This document shows, piece after piece, positions 49,947 through 62,143 of a DNA stretch of 64,000 bases. The translations under genes and the position numbers were made by a program. The first letter of the stretch is position 1; the number at the start of each line of letters is the position of its first letter. The stretch comes from Bryoerythrophyllum caledonicum. Taxonomy: Eukaryota; Streptophyta; Bryopsida; Pottiales; Pottiaceae. The notes under the pieces are model-generated. The model worked only from the letters and a program-made list of their open reading frames with translations, did no database searches and was not told where the DNA came from. The stretch lies in the NCBI GenBank assembly GCA_963971425.1, contig OZ020521.1, positions 622,501 to 686,500 of the forward strand, written 5' to 3'.

Positions 49947-52840
49947 TGTGAGTGGCCAAAGTGGGCCCTCACTCATTTTTCTTCATTTTTTCGAGTTTTC
50001 TTGATAGTACTAACCAAAATTTAGCTAAATTGGTGGTCAACCCACCTATTAGAGTCAAAGTCCTAGATTAATAGGCCTAGTGCCATGATGGGACACTAAG
50101 TTCCCTATTTTTTCCTCCTCCCTACTAATATACTTAAAAGTGTAGTGGAAGTGGAATGGAAATGAAGAGAAAGATGAAAAATGGGAAGGAAGTCCTTGGA
50201 AAATGACCAAAACTTGAGAAATGGGTAAAAAAATATGGGGAAAAATTGGAAGAGTGTCTCCTAGCAGGTAGAAGTAGTGGTAAAATTTCTAGAATTTTCC
50301 GAGTTGAATTGCTATTTTATTATAGGGGTTGACTAGTTGATCGACGGGTTGACCACTCGGGAAAAATACTTAAGGAACTCCAAAAATGCTAGGAAAATTT
50401 AGGTAGACTAATTAGGGTGCTGGGAGTCCAGCTGTGTGGTTAGTTTTTGAAGTTATAAGTAAATTGCAAATCATCAGTAGATAGTAGTAGATCTAGGGTA
50501 ATAGTCTTTAAAAGATCAAAAGGAAAAGAAAAAAAAAGAGAGGAAGAAAAGAAAAGAAGGTGGTTGGGTGTGCTTCCCCATGCACATGCCACATGACAAT
50601 TCTTGCCACCATGGAATTAATTTTAGGGAGGCTTGTCAGGAGCAAAGCGGCGAGTTAATGCTAGTAATAAACTAAAAACATGCAAAAACGGCTGTAAGTA
50701 GCCAATCCTACACTTCTGTGAGAGGTCATGGGCTGCCTCATTTAAACTAAGCCAGTCTTGTCTGGGAAGAAAAACGAGAAAGACCAAAAAAAAAAAAAAA
50801 AAAAAAAAAAAAAACGAGCCAGGCTGAGTCGCTGGCGAGAGCTGGAACTCTCTGGTTTTTCGGGGGTGTTTTTTTGTGTGTGTGTGTACGACCGAGGAGC
50901 TCCGGCGAGCGAGGGAGACCTGGGGACTCGGTGTTTCCTTTTTTTTTGGGAGACTGTTTTCTTTGAGCGAAGAGCGCTGGAGTTTTTTTGTTGGGGTCTG
51001 TTGTTTTTTTTTTTTTTTTTTCTTTCTCCTCGGGAGCACCGGGAATCGGGGCGTGAGGAGAGCTGAATTGGGTGTGGGTACCGCGAACTGAGGAAGAGGT
51101 GTGCACCGCTGTGTGTGCGCGGAAGCTGGCTCTCTGTTTTTTTTGGAAAAGGGCTGTTCGGAGAGGTGCGCCCTGGGCGTGAGGAGAGCTGAAGCTCTCG
51201 GGTTTGGGAGGTCCCTCCTCTTCTTCCGTGTGAGCTGGGATCGGTGCACGGGCTTCGGCTCCGGTGTGCAGCGAGCGAGGGGCTCCAGGTGCCGCGATCG
51301 ACGTGAGGATTCGGAGGCTGGAGACCAGGCGGAAGAGGTGTGCACCGCTGTGTGTGCGAGGTGGAGATCGGCCAGCGAGAGGAGTTCCTGTGAGCGGCGA
51401 AGCTGGGAGTTGAAGGCTGGAGCTACGTTCTTCTTTTTTTCTTTTCTTTGTTGTTTTTTTTCTCTCACCTGTGTGAGGGAGTGCGAGCAGGAGGATGGCA
51501 TCGGGAATCGCGCGTGTCTATAGACACGCGCAGTAGGGTGCATGGTGGTTGCCGGAAGGAGAGGCGAGCTGGAGGATCCAGGCGAGAAGAGCTGCGTGAA
51601 GATGTACGCGATCTAGAAGGCGCTGTGGAAGAGATCGTTGAGCTGGAAGTGAGGTGCTGGAGTCAGAGGTGAGCGAGAAGAGGCTGCAGCGATTGGACCA
51701 GGGAGTATCTCCTGGGTGAAGCTATCTTCCTTAAATCCTCACATGCATGCGGTCGTGGTAGTTCTTCCTGTGTGTTGATTGAATTTGGGGGATCTCTAAA
51801 CCTGCGCGGAAGCGCTGGAGGATTTTTGTGGACATTAGGGTTTTGGAACTTAGTAATGATTGCTCGCTGGTCAATGCAAGAATGCTGGAGCATACTTAAG
51901 TGAGAGTGGCTGGCTCGTGTAAGTGGAGCCAAATTTTATTCCATCTTCCTCTTTTTTGCTAAATAGTTTAGGGAATGCTTGTAAGTTGGTGCTCGTTGGA
52001 ACCATTGGGAAGTTGATGAATGGCGTTTCCACTTGAATGATGCGTGGACTCGTGAGGGAGTCGTGAATGCTTGTTGTGGCTGTGGGTCACCGCTGCCGCC
52101 TGTATGAGGCAGTTTTCGAGGTCCGGTTGAATCTTCTAATGAGTCTATAGTCAAGAACACGAAAAATTAATGAGACTAGAGGTTGAAAACGCTGGATTCG
52201 GAGTTAACCCTAGGAAGTTAAGCTGGTTTAAAGAAAAAAAAAAAACCAACTGGAACTCACGGGGACTGTCTGCTGCGACTGCTGATTGAGGCCGGTGTTA
52301 GACTTGAATCATGTAACAAGTGGTCTATTCAAGTTGGGAATGAGTAGCTGATCATTTTGAGAAGAATTTTTTTTGGATTCGGAGTCCCGAATCAAAAGAT
52401 AAGTGCTGCTGAAGTTGCTGCCACTAAATAGGATCTGGATCAGCCGACCTAAATTCGGAAAAGCTAAATAAAACAATAAAATAAAATAAAAAAATAAAAA
52501 AATAAAGAATAAAAGAAATAAAAAATAATAATAATAATAATAATCATAATGAATGATAACCGTAATAGTTAAATAATAAATAACTAAATAATTACTTATA
52601 CCTAATTAATTTATCCAGAGTTAAGTGTTTAAATTCCAAGGAAGGGTCAATCGAGTTCACTTAACTGGGTTAAGATAGTAGTACTATTACTTCCTAAATA
52701 TATAAATGGATACGCCAAGATCCAAATCCAGTAAAGGTAGAATGCATGGTTAAGCATAAGGAATGGTTTAAGTGGTGTAAGAATAGGACCTTGTGGGTTT
52801 AAAAATTGATTCTCTTAGGGGGTCTATTTTTGGGCTCACA
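49947..52840 (+). repeat. 3' LTR (2894 bp)
   Basis: Same ends (TGTGAG, CTCACA) and same internal landmarks as the 5' LTR, including the palindrome at 51510-51531. The length difference from the 5' LTR comes mainly from one segment present only in the 5' copy near 40520-40620. Confidence 0.92.
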
Positions 52841-52845
52841 AGGGG

Positions 52846-53414
52846 GGCGTACATTTGATGGTCCTAGGCTTGAGATGGGGGAAGAAAAATTGGACTCATT
52901 GACATTTTTTTTGTGCAAAGGAGGATTCCACAACCTTTGATGCCTTCTCAATCAGAACCTGTATCAGAGACACGTGAGACGTTCGGAAATTGCATATATA
53001 TTTTTGTATCTCTTACACGTTGTATTTGTAGTGCAATACTCTAAAATCCTATAATAACTCAAAACACATTTATAATTTCTTTAGGCACATGATTATAATT
53101 TTGTAGCAGGAATTGCAAACTAGATTAGAAATCATATATTTTCTAAAAAATCGTAGCAAGTGGAAAAAATACATTACTTATGTGAACATGAAGATGCCAA
53201 TGTTTGACACGATAAACACCAAAATTTTGTGACAAAAAACATACTAAGCTCTTGCCAATTTTTATTTTTAATAAATTTGGCATGTTTAATATCAAATAAA
53301 TCAAAGCCAAACGTGATGGTAGGTTTAAATATGCTAAATTTAGCATTATGTGATTTCTTAACAAATGAATTTTGATGAACTATTTGAATGCTGAACGGCA
53401 TGCTCTTGAATTAA
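52846..53414. other. Continuation of the interrupted unknown gene, then AT-rich DNA
   Basis: The first ~140 bp after the target duplication read as a coding-like continuation of the broken gene at 35750-39284. Beyond about 52990 I see only AT-rich DNA without features. Confidence 0.35.
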
Positions 53415-54331
53415 TTAACCCCTAAGTAACCAAGCCATTTTCAAACCAAACACTTCAAAACAACTTGTTTTAGTGCAATGAATAGGGAAGAAAACCAAAA
53501 CTTTTATTTCTAATGTTAACAATAGGATCTCAATTAAAATCTATTAAGTAACATACTCACAAAGATTATAGTGTTTGAAGTACATAAAAGGGTTCATATT
53601 CTTCCTTGCGTTTAGTGGATCATTAGACTTTGACTCCACTTGGTGTCCAATTTTTTCACTACACAAGGTCTAAATTCATTACCACCATGTTAAGCATGAT
53701 ATTAGTTCCTTGTACACCAATTTTTAGACGTAAACAAAGGGTGTAGCATATTCAAACAAATTGTGCAAGGAGTGGAGGTTCAAAAATTGTCAACTCACGT
53801 TTTATTTTTTGGTGAAGTTAGTATGTTTTAGAATGAGAATTGGAATGGTCGATGAAGAGGTTTACACCACATTATGCCTTGGGGAAATTAAAAAGTTAAA
53901 ATTATGAACATCTCAAAGTTTTATGTTGAACGGGAGAAGATTTTTTTGTACCTTGTCCGACAATGTGCGACAATGTGTGAAAAAGTTTAACGTGGATTTA
54001 TATGCTACTTTCACTAAAGACAAGAGATTTTTTTGACAATATGAAAGGAAATAATATTACTTTCTTTGTTGGAAATCTCACATTCGATAGAGTGTTATAG
54101 TAAAAGTTTTTGGAGTTGCCCAATGTGCCCGCTCTTCCCATTTGAACTTCAAACCCTATGACTTTTTCATCAAATGTCAAATTTGGGGAAAAAATTGGAC
54201 TCACACAAAGCTTTTAGTAATGCCTAGCTAAAGTAAAATTTTCAAAAAATAATTTTATAAACTGTCACAAGAGGAACATGCTCGAACCTTCAAGAGTCTT
54301 TTTAGGGAATTCTAGGTAATTTAGGGGTTAA
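53415..54331 (-). mobile_element. MITE, TTAACCCC family, full length
   Basis: 917 bp from TTAACCCCTAAG (53415) to TTTAGGGGTTAA (54331), with about 17-bp inverted ends (TTAACCCCTAARTWACC). Interior and both ends match 62397-63323 in reverse. No coding. Confidence 0.8.
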
Positions 54332-54359
54332 TCAATCAACATGGAGGTGTTGAACGTAA

Positions 54360-54601
54360 CGGTAGGCTACAATACGTCTTCACAAAAATGGCATTTAGTA
54401 TATCCACACTAGTTGGTTTATATATGCCATAAGCTTTTTCTCTTGATGAATATTTTTACCAACTATGTTTACAATGATCCGCCTCTCTGGGTGGTATAGA
54501 TAGATGTGCTCTCGGTAAAAATCTTCATTTAAGTAAAAAGAAACTATAGCACTTCCAAATCATATAGTGTGGATACACTAAATGTTATTTTTGGTGTAGT
54601 G
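54360..54601. repeat. Small foldback repeat
   Basis: The left phrase GGCATTTAGTATATCCACAC and the right phrase GTGTGGATACACTAAATG are imperfect complements about 190 bp apart. The interior ACC(A)ACTATG and TAAGTAAAAA words match those in 55754-55976. It sits between two inverted MITE copies. Confidence 0.6.
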
Positions 54602-54804
54602 GTTAACACCTAAATGAAAAAAGTCCCGAGCTAGGCTTTTGCATATTTTAGACACGTTTCCATGGTTGTAAATCATTTTTAAAATTCTTGAATTTTGTAC
54701 AAAGATGCAAGAAGAAAAGAGGCACATGTGAATGTAATTTTTATTCTCATCGGACCTCTAGGGAAAAAAATATGCCAACTTAAAGAAAAATTCTTGAGTG
54801 CAAG

Positions 54805-55537
54805 CAAGTCAAGCAACTCCAAAAACTTTTGCTAGGACATTCTATTGAATAAGAGATTTTCAATTCTAGCAAGTAATGTAATAACTTTCCAAAATGTCAA
54901 AAAAAATTCTTGTCTTTAGTGAAAAATAGCGTTTTATCCTAAGTCATACATTTTCACACATTGTTACACATTTTTGGGCAAGGTACCAAAAAAACTTCTT
55001 CATATCCACATTAAACTTAAAGATATTCATACTTTTCACTTTTTATTTTTATTACTACAAAAGGTGGTGTATAGCTACTTATTGACCGTTTGGATTCTCA
55101 TTCTAAAATATATCAAATTCACACAAAAATAAAACTTGAATTGGCACTTTTAGAACCTTTACTCATTGCACAATTTTTTAAAATATGCTACTTCCCTTCT
55201 CTACCTCTAAAAATTGGTGTGCAAGGAACTAATAACATGCTTGACATGATGATAATGAATTTAAACCTTGCAGTGCAAGAATTTGACAACAAGTGAAGTC
55301 AAAGTTTGATGATCCACTCATTGTAGGAAAAAACGATCCTTTGTTCAGCATTAAACACTATAATATTTCAATCCGTGCGGTCAAAGTTTATGAAATTTTG
55401 TGAGTATGTCACTTTATAAGTCTTAATTGAGATCCTCCAACTGAAATTGGAAATAAAACTTTATGTTTCCATTGCACGAGAATCGGTAGTTTCAAAGTAT
55501 TTTTGGTGTAAAATTGTCAAGGAAATTTAGGGATTAA
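54805..55537 (+). mobile_element. MITE, TTAACCCC family, left-truncated
   Basis: Same orientation as 62397-63323 and opposite to its neighbour at 53415-54331, so the two could pair. It ends TTTAGGGATTAA near 55526-55537. The left terminus is missing. Confidence 0.7.
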
Positions 55538-55753
55538 TGATAAAAGATTTCCTAGATTTTGGATTTTGTAGCAAGAAAGGCTTAAAAGCCTTTTGGAAAT
55601 ACACACAAGAAAGGTGTATCGCCAGATCTGTGAAAGGACACAATATGTACACTCATCCCTCTCATAAGTTATACATATGCTAAGTTATAAAGCCACAAAC
55701 TTATACCCTTAAACTATAACCTCAACTAAGTTCTAACTAGTGCTGCCATGTAA

Positions 55754-55976
55754 CTACACTAAATATCACTTTTAGTGTAGTGCCCAGTAAATGACTTGTA
55801 AATGCAATAACTTTTTACTCTTGATGCCAATTTTTACCAAGAGCACAATTCTCTTTAGTATTCAAATAAAAGGATCATTATAAGCATAGTTGGTAAAAAT
55901 ATTCACTTAAAGTAAAAACTTATAGCATTTACAAGTCATTTACTGGGCGCAACACTAAAAGTGATATTTAGTGTAG
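55754..55976. repeat. Foldback MITE with near-perfect arms
   Basis: About 223 bp. The arms begin CTACACTAAATATCACTTTT at 55754 and mirror themselves at 55976, pairing almost perfectly for about 65 bp with a loop of roughly 90 bp. The target duplication is unclear. Confidence 0.75.
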
Positions 55977-55979
55977 TGA

Positions 55980-57830
55980 TGACGTGTCTCAGAATTAAAG
56001 CACATAATCGATAAGTGATGTTGTTGTTTTATGTTTTTCAAATCAATCAATTACTCTATCACTATATCACTCAACAGTGCTACTATTCCTTCACATGTCA
56101 CTATTCAATCACCAAAAGATCACTATTCAATTACAATAGTGCCACAATCCACACATGTGCTGCCATCTTCCATTCAAGACTGCTTTGAACTGTTTCTAAA
56201 CAATTTTTGAGCTTTTCAACCATCCAATTTGTCTATGAATAGGGTACAAGAAGGCCATTCAAGTGGGCATGGTCATTTGACATTTTCACATGCTATATGA
56301 GGGCCTTACCACACAGGAGGGGGAGGAAGTTTCACAACTTCCTCCAACATGGCACTAGTGGCACAAAAAATATTCTTTTCCTCCTTACATTGTGGACTTT
56401 CAGGCACTAGTGCCTGGTAGTTTTCAAATGCAATTATTGTGCCAAGTCATTGCCATGTAGATTCCAAAGCAACATCCAATGCAAATTCCAAAGCTACAAA
56501 GTTGCTCCATGTCATTCTTGCCACTCCCCCTACTTCCTCTCATGTGGCAACCACTTGCTAATTTGAACCAATGTGAGTCATCCAACTCACTGCCTTTCCT
56601 CTCATGTGGTTTGGCCCTGACATGGCGCTTGATGCTAGACCAATTTGAGGAAATGACAATAGATAGATGGTGATGAAATTGTGCTGAAGTTACTAAGCCC
56701 ATTACTAAAGCCACCACTAACATTTGACCTCTACTAAGTTCTTACCACCTCCATCTACCGGCGCCAAATTTGGCTATAACTTATGGAGGGATGAGTGTAT
56801 TCACCATGACTTAAATAATATATAGAGGTTCTATAAAGGAGCTATCACACGCACAACAATTCTAGAGATAGCCGCTCAAATGCATGCACAAGTTTGGATT
56901 TGCCCAAATACCCTGGTCGAGCATTGCACTAAGCCTCAGGCTTGGGAGGGCGGGGAGGGTAGGGACAAAACCGGCCCCTATTTTCATGTTGGAGGGGGGC
57001 CCTATTTGATCATGGAGGGGGGGGGGCATTTACAGAAAATTGGAGTCGAAGGCCTTAAAGTTGGCCAATTTTTTTTTCCAAAAAAAGCCTCTAGAGCCCT
57101 GAAAGTTAACCCCTAAGAGCCCAAGTGTACGTGGGGCGTACGTTTTGGATTTTGGGCATGTACCTTTGAGTGGAAAAAATACTCCAATTCAAATGAAATT
57201 TTTTTCACTGAATTGTCCTTGATGAAATCTATGTGAGGAGTTTTTCAAATATGATTTTGGACTTTTGGTTCAAAAGTTATTAGCCTTCAAAGGTCAAAAT
57301 GGGGAGTCTGGACTATAGGGGCAGCCATGTCAACCAATGCAATTTGAGGAGAAAAATGGGGTAAAATTTTGGGACTGAAAGGGCAAGGAAAGGAGTCTAG
57401 ACTTCTATGCACGAAGTCCAAGTGGAAAAAGCTTTAAATTTTAATAATAGAGTTATTAAAATAAATTTTTAAAAATAGCAAACAACCAGCCTTCAGCTGG
57501 CTAGCTACTGTCCCGCGCTAGAAGCAGACCCGCCGCTGTTTTTTTTTTAAATTAAATTTTTTAATTAAATTTTTTTTTCCGTCCAGCTACGAGGGCTCTC
57601 AACAGCGGGACAAATTGGCCACCCAATTTCAAGCACTGCCCTTTCCCATGATGCTTTATATGGGAAAGTATATATTTCTACATCTATTACCCCTTGAATT
57701 GACCTCAAGTTTTGCACACAAATAGCTAACAACATATAAGTCATATTGGTAAAAGATTTGATCACCTTTCAATGTAAAAACTAGAAGATATGCCTAGTCA
57801 AAGTAGGCTGACCTTGCCAGGCAAGGCGGG
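55980..57830. other. AT-rich intergenic stretch with one dispersed repeat
   Basis: No gene is supported. About 56940-57115 resembles 62160-62330: a gacaaaac run, a GGAGGGGGG tract, the AAAGCCTCTAGA-type phrase and CCCCTAAG. The two are copies of a dispersed repeat. A tract at 56460-56600 contains overlapping ATTCCAAAGC words. Confidence 0.4.
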
Positions 57831-57837
57831 AAAAATA

Positions 57838-58044
57838 CTTTTCTCTTCAAACGCTATAATCTACACATCCGTGTGGTGGATTGCAACCAAATTTGTATTG
57901 TAAGTTCATATACATGTCTGTTTTAATATTGTATGGTTAAAAGTCTAAAATTAGACTTTAATGTTAGATTTTGTTGCCACTTGCTGATGATGGCAGTTTT
58001 GGAGTGTTTCATGAGGGAAAATGCCTTGGACTTTTAGGGGTTAA
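57838..58044 (+). repeat. Terminal fragment of a TTAACCCC-family MITE
   Basis: Matches the last 200 bp of the family, with the ACGCTATAATCTACACATCC run and the terminus CTTTTAGGGGTTAA ending at 58044. Confidence 0.6.
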
Positions 58045-58935
58045 AAGGCCAGAAAATTGGACCCACCAAAGGCTGAGGCTTGGTACAATACTTGACCGGG
58101 GGTAAATAGGAAGATCCCACAAGTTCTGGGCATAAACTATATCTCTCCGTATTTGTGAAATACGGGTACTAGACATGACCACTTTACACGCCCAGTAAAG
58201 TGTTGTCTGAGATGTAATCATATCAGATTTCTTCCCATGATAGCTTATTGCTTTGATAGCATAGAGTTCAACTTGTATCCAGCAGAAAGAAGGCGAATAA
58301 GTCACAAAAGCCACATGGTAGACCCATTAGCATCATGATTCTCCTGAGTGAGCGAGCATGAGACAGGGTCGAAATCCAACCTCGCAGACTGCAGCCTGCT
58401 TGTTTCAGATCACATGGAATGCCCCAACGTCTGACAAAAAAGTTGCACATTGGGGGATAAGAAGCAAATTCCCTGCACTTTTGACCGGCCAGAATGATGT
58501 CATGGCAGAGCAGAGCCTCACACATAATGAAGACAGCAGCAAAGAATTTCAGCAACTACTTGCTGCTAAGTCATTGGCACATATTTGTGGAGCCCATCCA
58601 GGCCCAGCACCTCCTGCCCTGGATGTACGTGAATCTCTATGTGTACCTTCTATTTAATTTTTGAAAAACACTTCGTGGTGTCTATGAAACAACCAATGCA
58701 ATCCAATACAGCCATGCTTCCACTTTTCGGTCTTTCCAGCAAGTAATACTCAGTCTCTATAATTTGCTGGACAGCCACAAGCATTTAGAAATGCATCAAT
58801 TACAGACATCATCAGGGGCCACTGCGAACCTAGTAACAGATCTGAGCAGTCAAAATATGTAGTTCTCAATTCTGTATCAAAAGCTGTAAAAATACAGAAA
58901 GAAGAAAACCCCAATACCATTTTTAAGATATGTTA
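58045..58935. other. Non-repetitive stretch, possible gene remnant on the minus strand
   Basis: Less AT-rich than its surroundings. On the minus strand short frames at 58555-58268 and 58314-58009 and a piece near 58860-58740 (LLLGSQWPLMMSVIDAFLNA) have protein-like composition. No complete gene or named domain could be assembled, so this may be decayed exons or a transcript 3' end. Confidence 0.25.
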
Positions 58936-59022
58936 TTTGAACACCAGTCACATGTTCCTTTTTAAACCCCTAAATTCCCAATACTTTGTTACACCAAAAG
59001 CACCCCAAACCTACCTCTCTAA

Positions 59023-59646
59023 GGGGCGGTTTACACTACGGACCAAGAACTCGTCCCATGACCCTCTAAAATATGTGATTGGCTCCATCAACTCGTCCCG
59101 GGATGACTTGGGTTTACACTACAAGGAAAAAAGAAAAGTGACCAATGGAGTTGAGGTCCTCAGAAGGCCTAGAAATAGGCCTAATGGATAATGTTGAAGG
59201 GTCCCCCAGAATTTGCAGTGAGAGAGGCTAAATGGGTTCTCTCGTTGCTGAAACAAGGAGACCATGCACCTAAAATGCCGTTTTATTATTTTTAAATTTA
59301 TTTTTTTTATTTTTTTTAAATTTTGGTTGCTTTTTGGAGGGGCCCAACGTTACTGTATATACAATGGCCGTCACCCTTTTGGTCTTTTTGGCTTGTTTTA
59401 TTTCCTTTGTTATTTTAGGCAATACTGCCCTTTTAAGGCTTTCATTAAAAAAATCAGCACACCCACTTTTTAGTACATGGTCATTCCTCCTGGTCCAAGT
59501 TCGATTTACACTTAGTGAGAGGCCCAAGGGCTTTAAAATTTACATTTTTTTGAAGTGCGACCATGGAAGTGTGACCATGAAGTGTGACCATGGAATTAAT
59601 CCATTTTCCTTGGTCACGGCTCTTGGTCTATAGTGTAAACTGCCCC
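59023..59646. mobile_element. Tourist-like (PIF/Harbinger) MITE, 624 bp
   Basis: Ends GGGGCGGTTTACACTACGGA and its near-complement (GGGGCAGTTTACACTATAGA read from the other end). The inverted ends extend about 30 bp through ACCAAGA. A 3-bp TAA target duplication flanks it (59020-59022 and 59647-59649), the signature of PIF/Harbinger elements. No transposase. Confidence 0.85.
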
Positions 59647-59863
59647 TAAGATGAGATGTTGCAAGACTAACTAAAATAACTTCTTACGGTATGAATTTCA
59701 TTACTATCTTCAACCGTATGAATTTCATTACTATCTTCAACCGTATGAATTTCAAGTTAACTACTATAAGAGGACACTCATCATTGCTTGATTTGACACA
59801 AATACAGCTCTTCCTTGTTAAGGCCACTTGCCTCAATTTCATTACTCTTCACATTTGATTCAA

Positions 59864-60671
59864 TTAACCCTTTGATGCCGAGGAAGCCCCAAATCAGACC
59901 CCGGAGGTGCTAAAACTCAATTTGCATGAAATCCATGAGGAACTAGGCTTCAAGATACAATGTTCAGATATGCGTATTCATTACACGAACACTCTCCAAC
60001 AATTAGATCAAGATTTGGATTTATATACTCTTGGAAAAGCTAGGAATATAACACAAAATACATCAAATACGCTAAAATACAGTGAATACAGCAAATACTA
60101 TGCCACATATTATGTTGTATATTACACACATGCACATTGATTTTGGTCTTAAATTTTGATTGAACTTCATCTTTAAAACATTCTTCATTGTTTTGTGATT
60201 GTTGATCTCTCTCCTCACATACAAAACTTATGTTTTGATTTGTATAAGGTTGGAACATTTTGTATACAATCAAGTAGAAAAAAGCAAAAAAATCACCAAT
60301 AATTTGTGTATAGATATTTTCTTCACGTATGATATGTCAATGCAAAGCTATCAACCTCGTGCACATGTGAACCACTTTTATTCAAAGGAGAAAAAATCTT
60401 GCAAGAATCTAATGATGGATAAAGTAGTGTAATCTCCAAATTCCACAGTTTTTACTTCTAATATACGGTAATTTTAAACAATATAATCTATTCCATCAAC
60501 TGTTGGATGTTGTGCAAAATTTCCCCAAAGTTTAGGTCATGGGTTAAGTTCAATTTTGTAAGGTTAGATATTGATATTAGGCATTTGTATTTCCGCCAAA
60601 TCCAGTTCAAAGAAAAAGATCAGCACAAATCTTGGTTTTTCCAGAAACATCCCTAGGCAGTGAAGGGTTAA
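59864..60671. mobile_element. Left unit of a head-to-head inverted pair
   Basis: An approximately 808-bp AT-rich unit from TTAACCCTTTGATGCC (59864) to GGCAGTGAAGGGTTAA (60671), so it carries its own inverted ends. It is repeated in inverted orientation immediately to the right at 60678-62143. No coding. It is a different family from the TTAACCCC MITEs, although the termini look alike. Confidence 0.7.
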
Positions 60672-60677
60672 GGTCAT

Positions 60678-62143
60678 GAACCCTTTGGTGCTCAGGTCAT
60701 GTCTTTCTCAAACCAAGATATGTGCTGATTTTTTTCTTTGAACTAACTTTGATGGAAATAAAATGCCTCATTTTAGTATCCAACCATAGAAAATTGAACT
60801 TAGGGTCTATTCGCACCTCGAGGTATGTACTTGCCATTGGTGGTTCCTATTTTCATTTTATCTCGAAACTTGTAGACCTATTCATACTAGTTAAGTGAGA
60901 ATTGGTTTGAGTAGTTTCCTTCCATTGCTGTGAGGGGTGGTAGGAATGAAGGCATTCGCACTCCAACCACTATTTGCATGGTCATTAGCTATTTCCTTAT
61001 GACACATTGAAGAGGAGATTCGGGGATGGATCTAAAATTGTGGGAATTGTTTATCCATGCATCATGCACTAAAAACAAAACCCATACTTGACACTTTAAG
61101 TTGCTACAGTGTTGGCAAATATCTTAAGGTGACCTTCAAGGTTGAAATTGGTACCTCTCACCTACTTGCGATGATTGGTAGATTTTGTTCTACATAATGT
61201 TCATTTTACAAAGATTTAAAAAATACATATATCCCCTCCACTAAATCCAAAACACTACCTTACCTTTGCTCTACCTCCACTATCCAGCTCATATTTTCAT
61301 CCTTGCCATGTCAGTTCTACAACTAACACCATTTCTGGTGCGAAACCACATTTTTCTAACACCGCCTTAACACCCCATGTACCTCCAGGTGCGAATAGAC
61401 CCTTAGACCATGACATGAACTTTGGGGGAAATTTGCAAAGCATCCAACAATTGATGGGATAGACTATAGTGTTTAAAGTTAACATACATTGGTAATGAAA
61501 CTGTGGACTCTGGAGGGCATACTACTGCATCCATCAATAGATTCTTGCAAGAATTTTGTACTTCGGGTAAAAGAGAATTATATGTGCACTAGGTCGATAG
61601 CTTTGCATTGACATACCATATGTGAAGAAAACATTTATACATGATTACTGATGATTTATTACTTTTGTTTACTTGATTTATTTACTTTTTTTTACTTGAG
61701 TTTTTTACTTTTGTTTACTTGATTTTTTTATTTTTGTCTTAAAAAGTTCCAAAATCATACGAATTAAAATGGAAGTTTTGTATGCGATGAGAGAGATCCA
61801 CAATCACAAAACAATGAAGAATCTCCTAAAGACTGATTTCAATCAAAATTTAAAACCAAAACCATTTTGCATGTGTATGAAATACAACATAGTATATGGC
61901 ATGGTATTCATTGTATTTTAGAGTATATGATGTATTTTTTTGATGTATTTTTTTGTTGTATTCCTAGCTTTCCATGAGTTCTATAACTCCAAATTATGAT
62001 TTGATTTTTGCTGATTATTTATATTTGTGTGCGCAAATCTGAAATTCAAATACCACATCTTAAATTTTCATGGATTTCATGAAAATTGAGTTACAACACC
62101 TCTAAAGTCCCATTTTGGGTCTCGTGGGCACTAAAGGGTCAAA
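60678..62143. mobile_element. Right unit of the inverted pair, split by a Tourist-like MITE
   Basis: The mirror image of 59864-60671, starting GAACCCTTTGGTGC and ending GGCACTAAAGGGTCAAA at 62143. It is interrupted by the 600-bp element at 60803-61402; leaving that out, the unit is about 863 bp and pairs with the left unit along nearly its whole length. Confidence 0.7.
60803..61402. mobile_element. Tourist-like (PIF/Harbinger) MITE, 600 bp
   Basis: Ends GGGTCTATTCGCACCTCGAG and its near-complement at 61402, with inverted ends of about 25 bp. TTA duplications lie at 60800-60802 and 61403-61405. The empty site is preserved in the mirror unit at about 60545, which reads straight through, confirming insertion. 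Confidence 0.9.

Larger units (their letters stand above)
39285..52840 (+). mobile_element. Ty3/gypsy LTR retrotransposon, whole-looking and young
   Basis: A 13.56-kb element with two long LTRs (39285-42276 and 49947-52840), a primer site two bases after the 5' LTR, one uninterrupted Gag-Pol frame, and an AGGGG duplication. The LTRs are nearly identical apart from one length difference of roughly 95 bp, a few small tract changes and scattered single-base differences, so insertion was recent. Very long LTRs and the RT and integrase wording fit the Athila/Tat side of Ty3 better than chromoviruses; no chromodomain is evident. The exact lineage is uncertain. Confidence 0.9.

Noticed and set aside
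58009-58657. Protein-coding gene on either strand
   Set aside because: Several short overlapping frames with protein-like composition but no splice structure, domain or long frame; left as a possible remnant.
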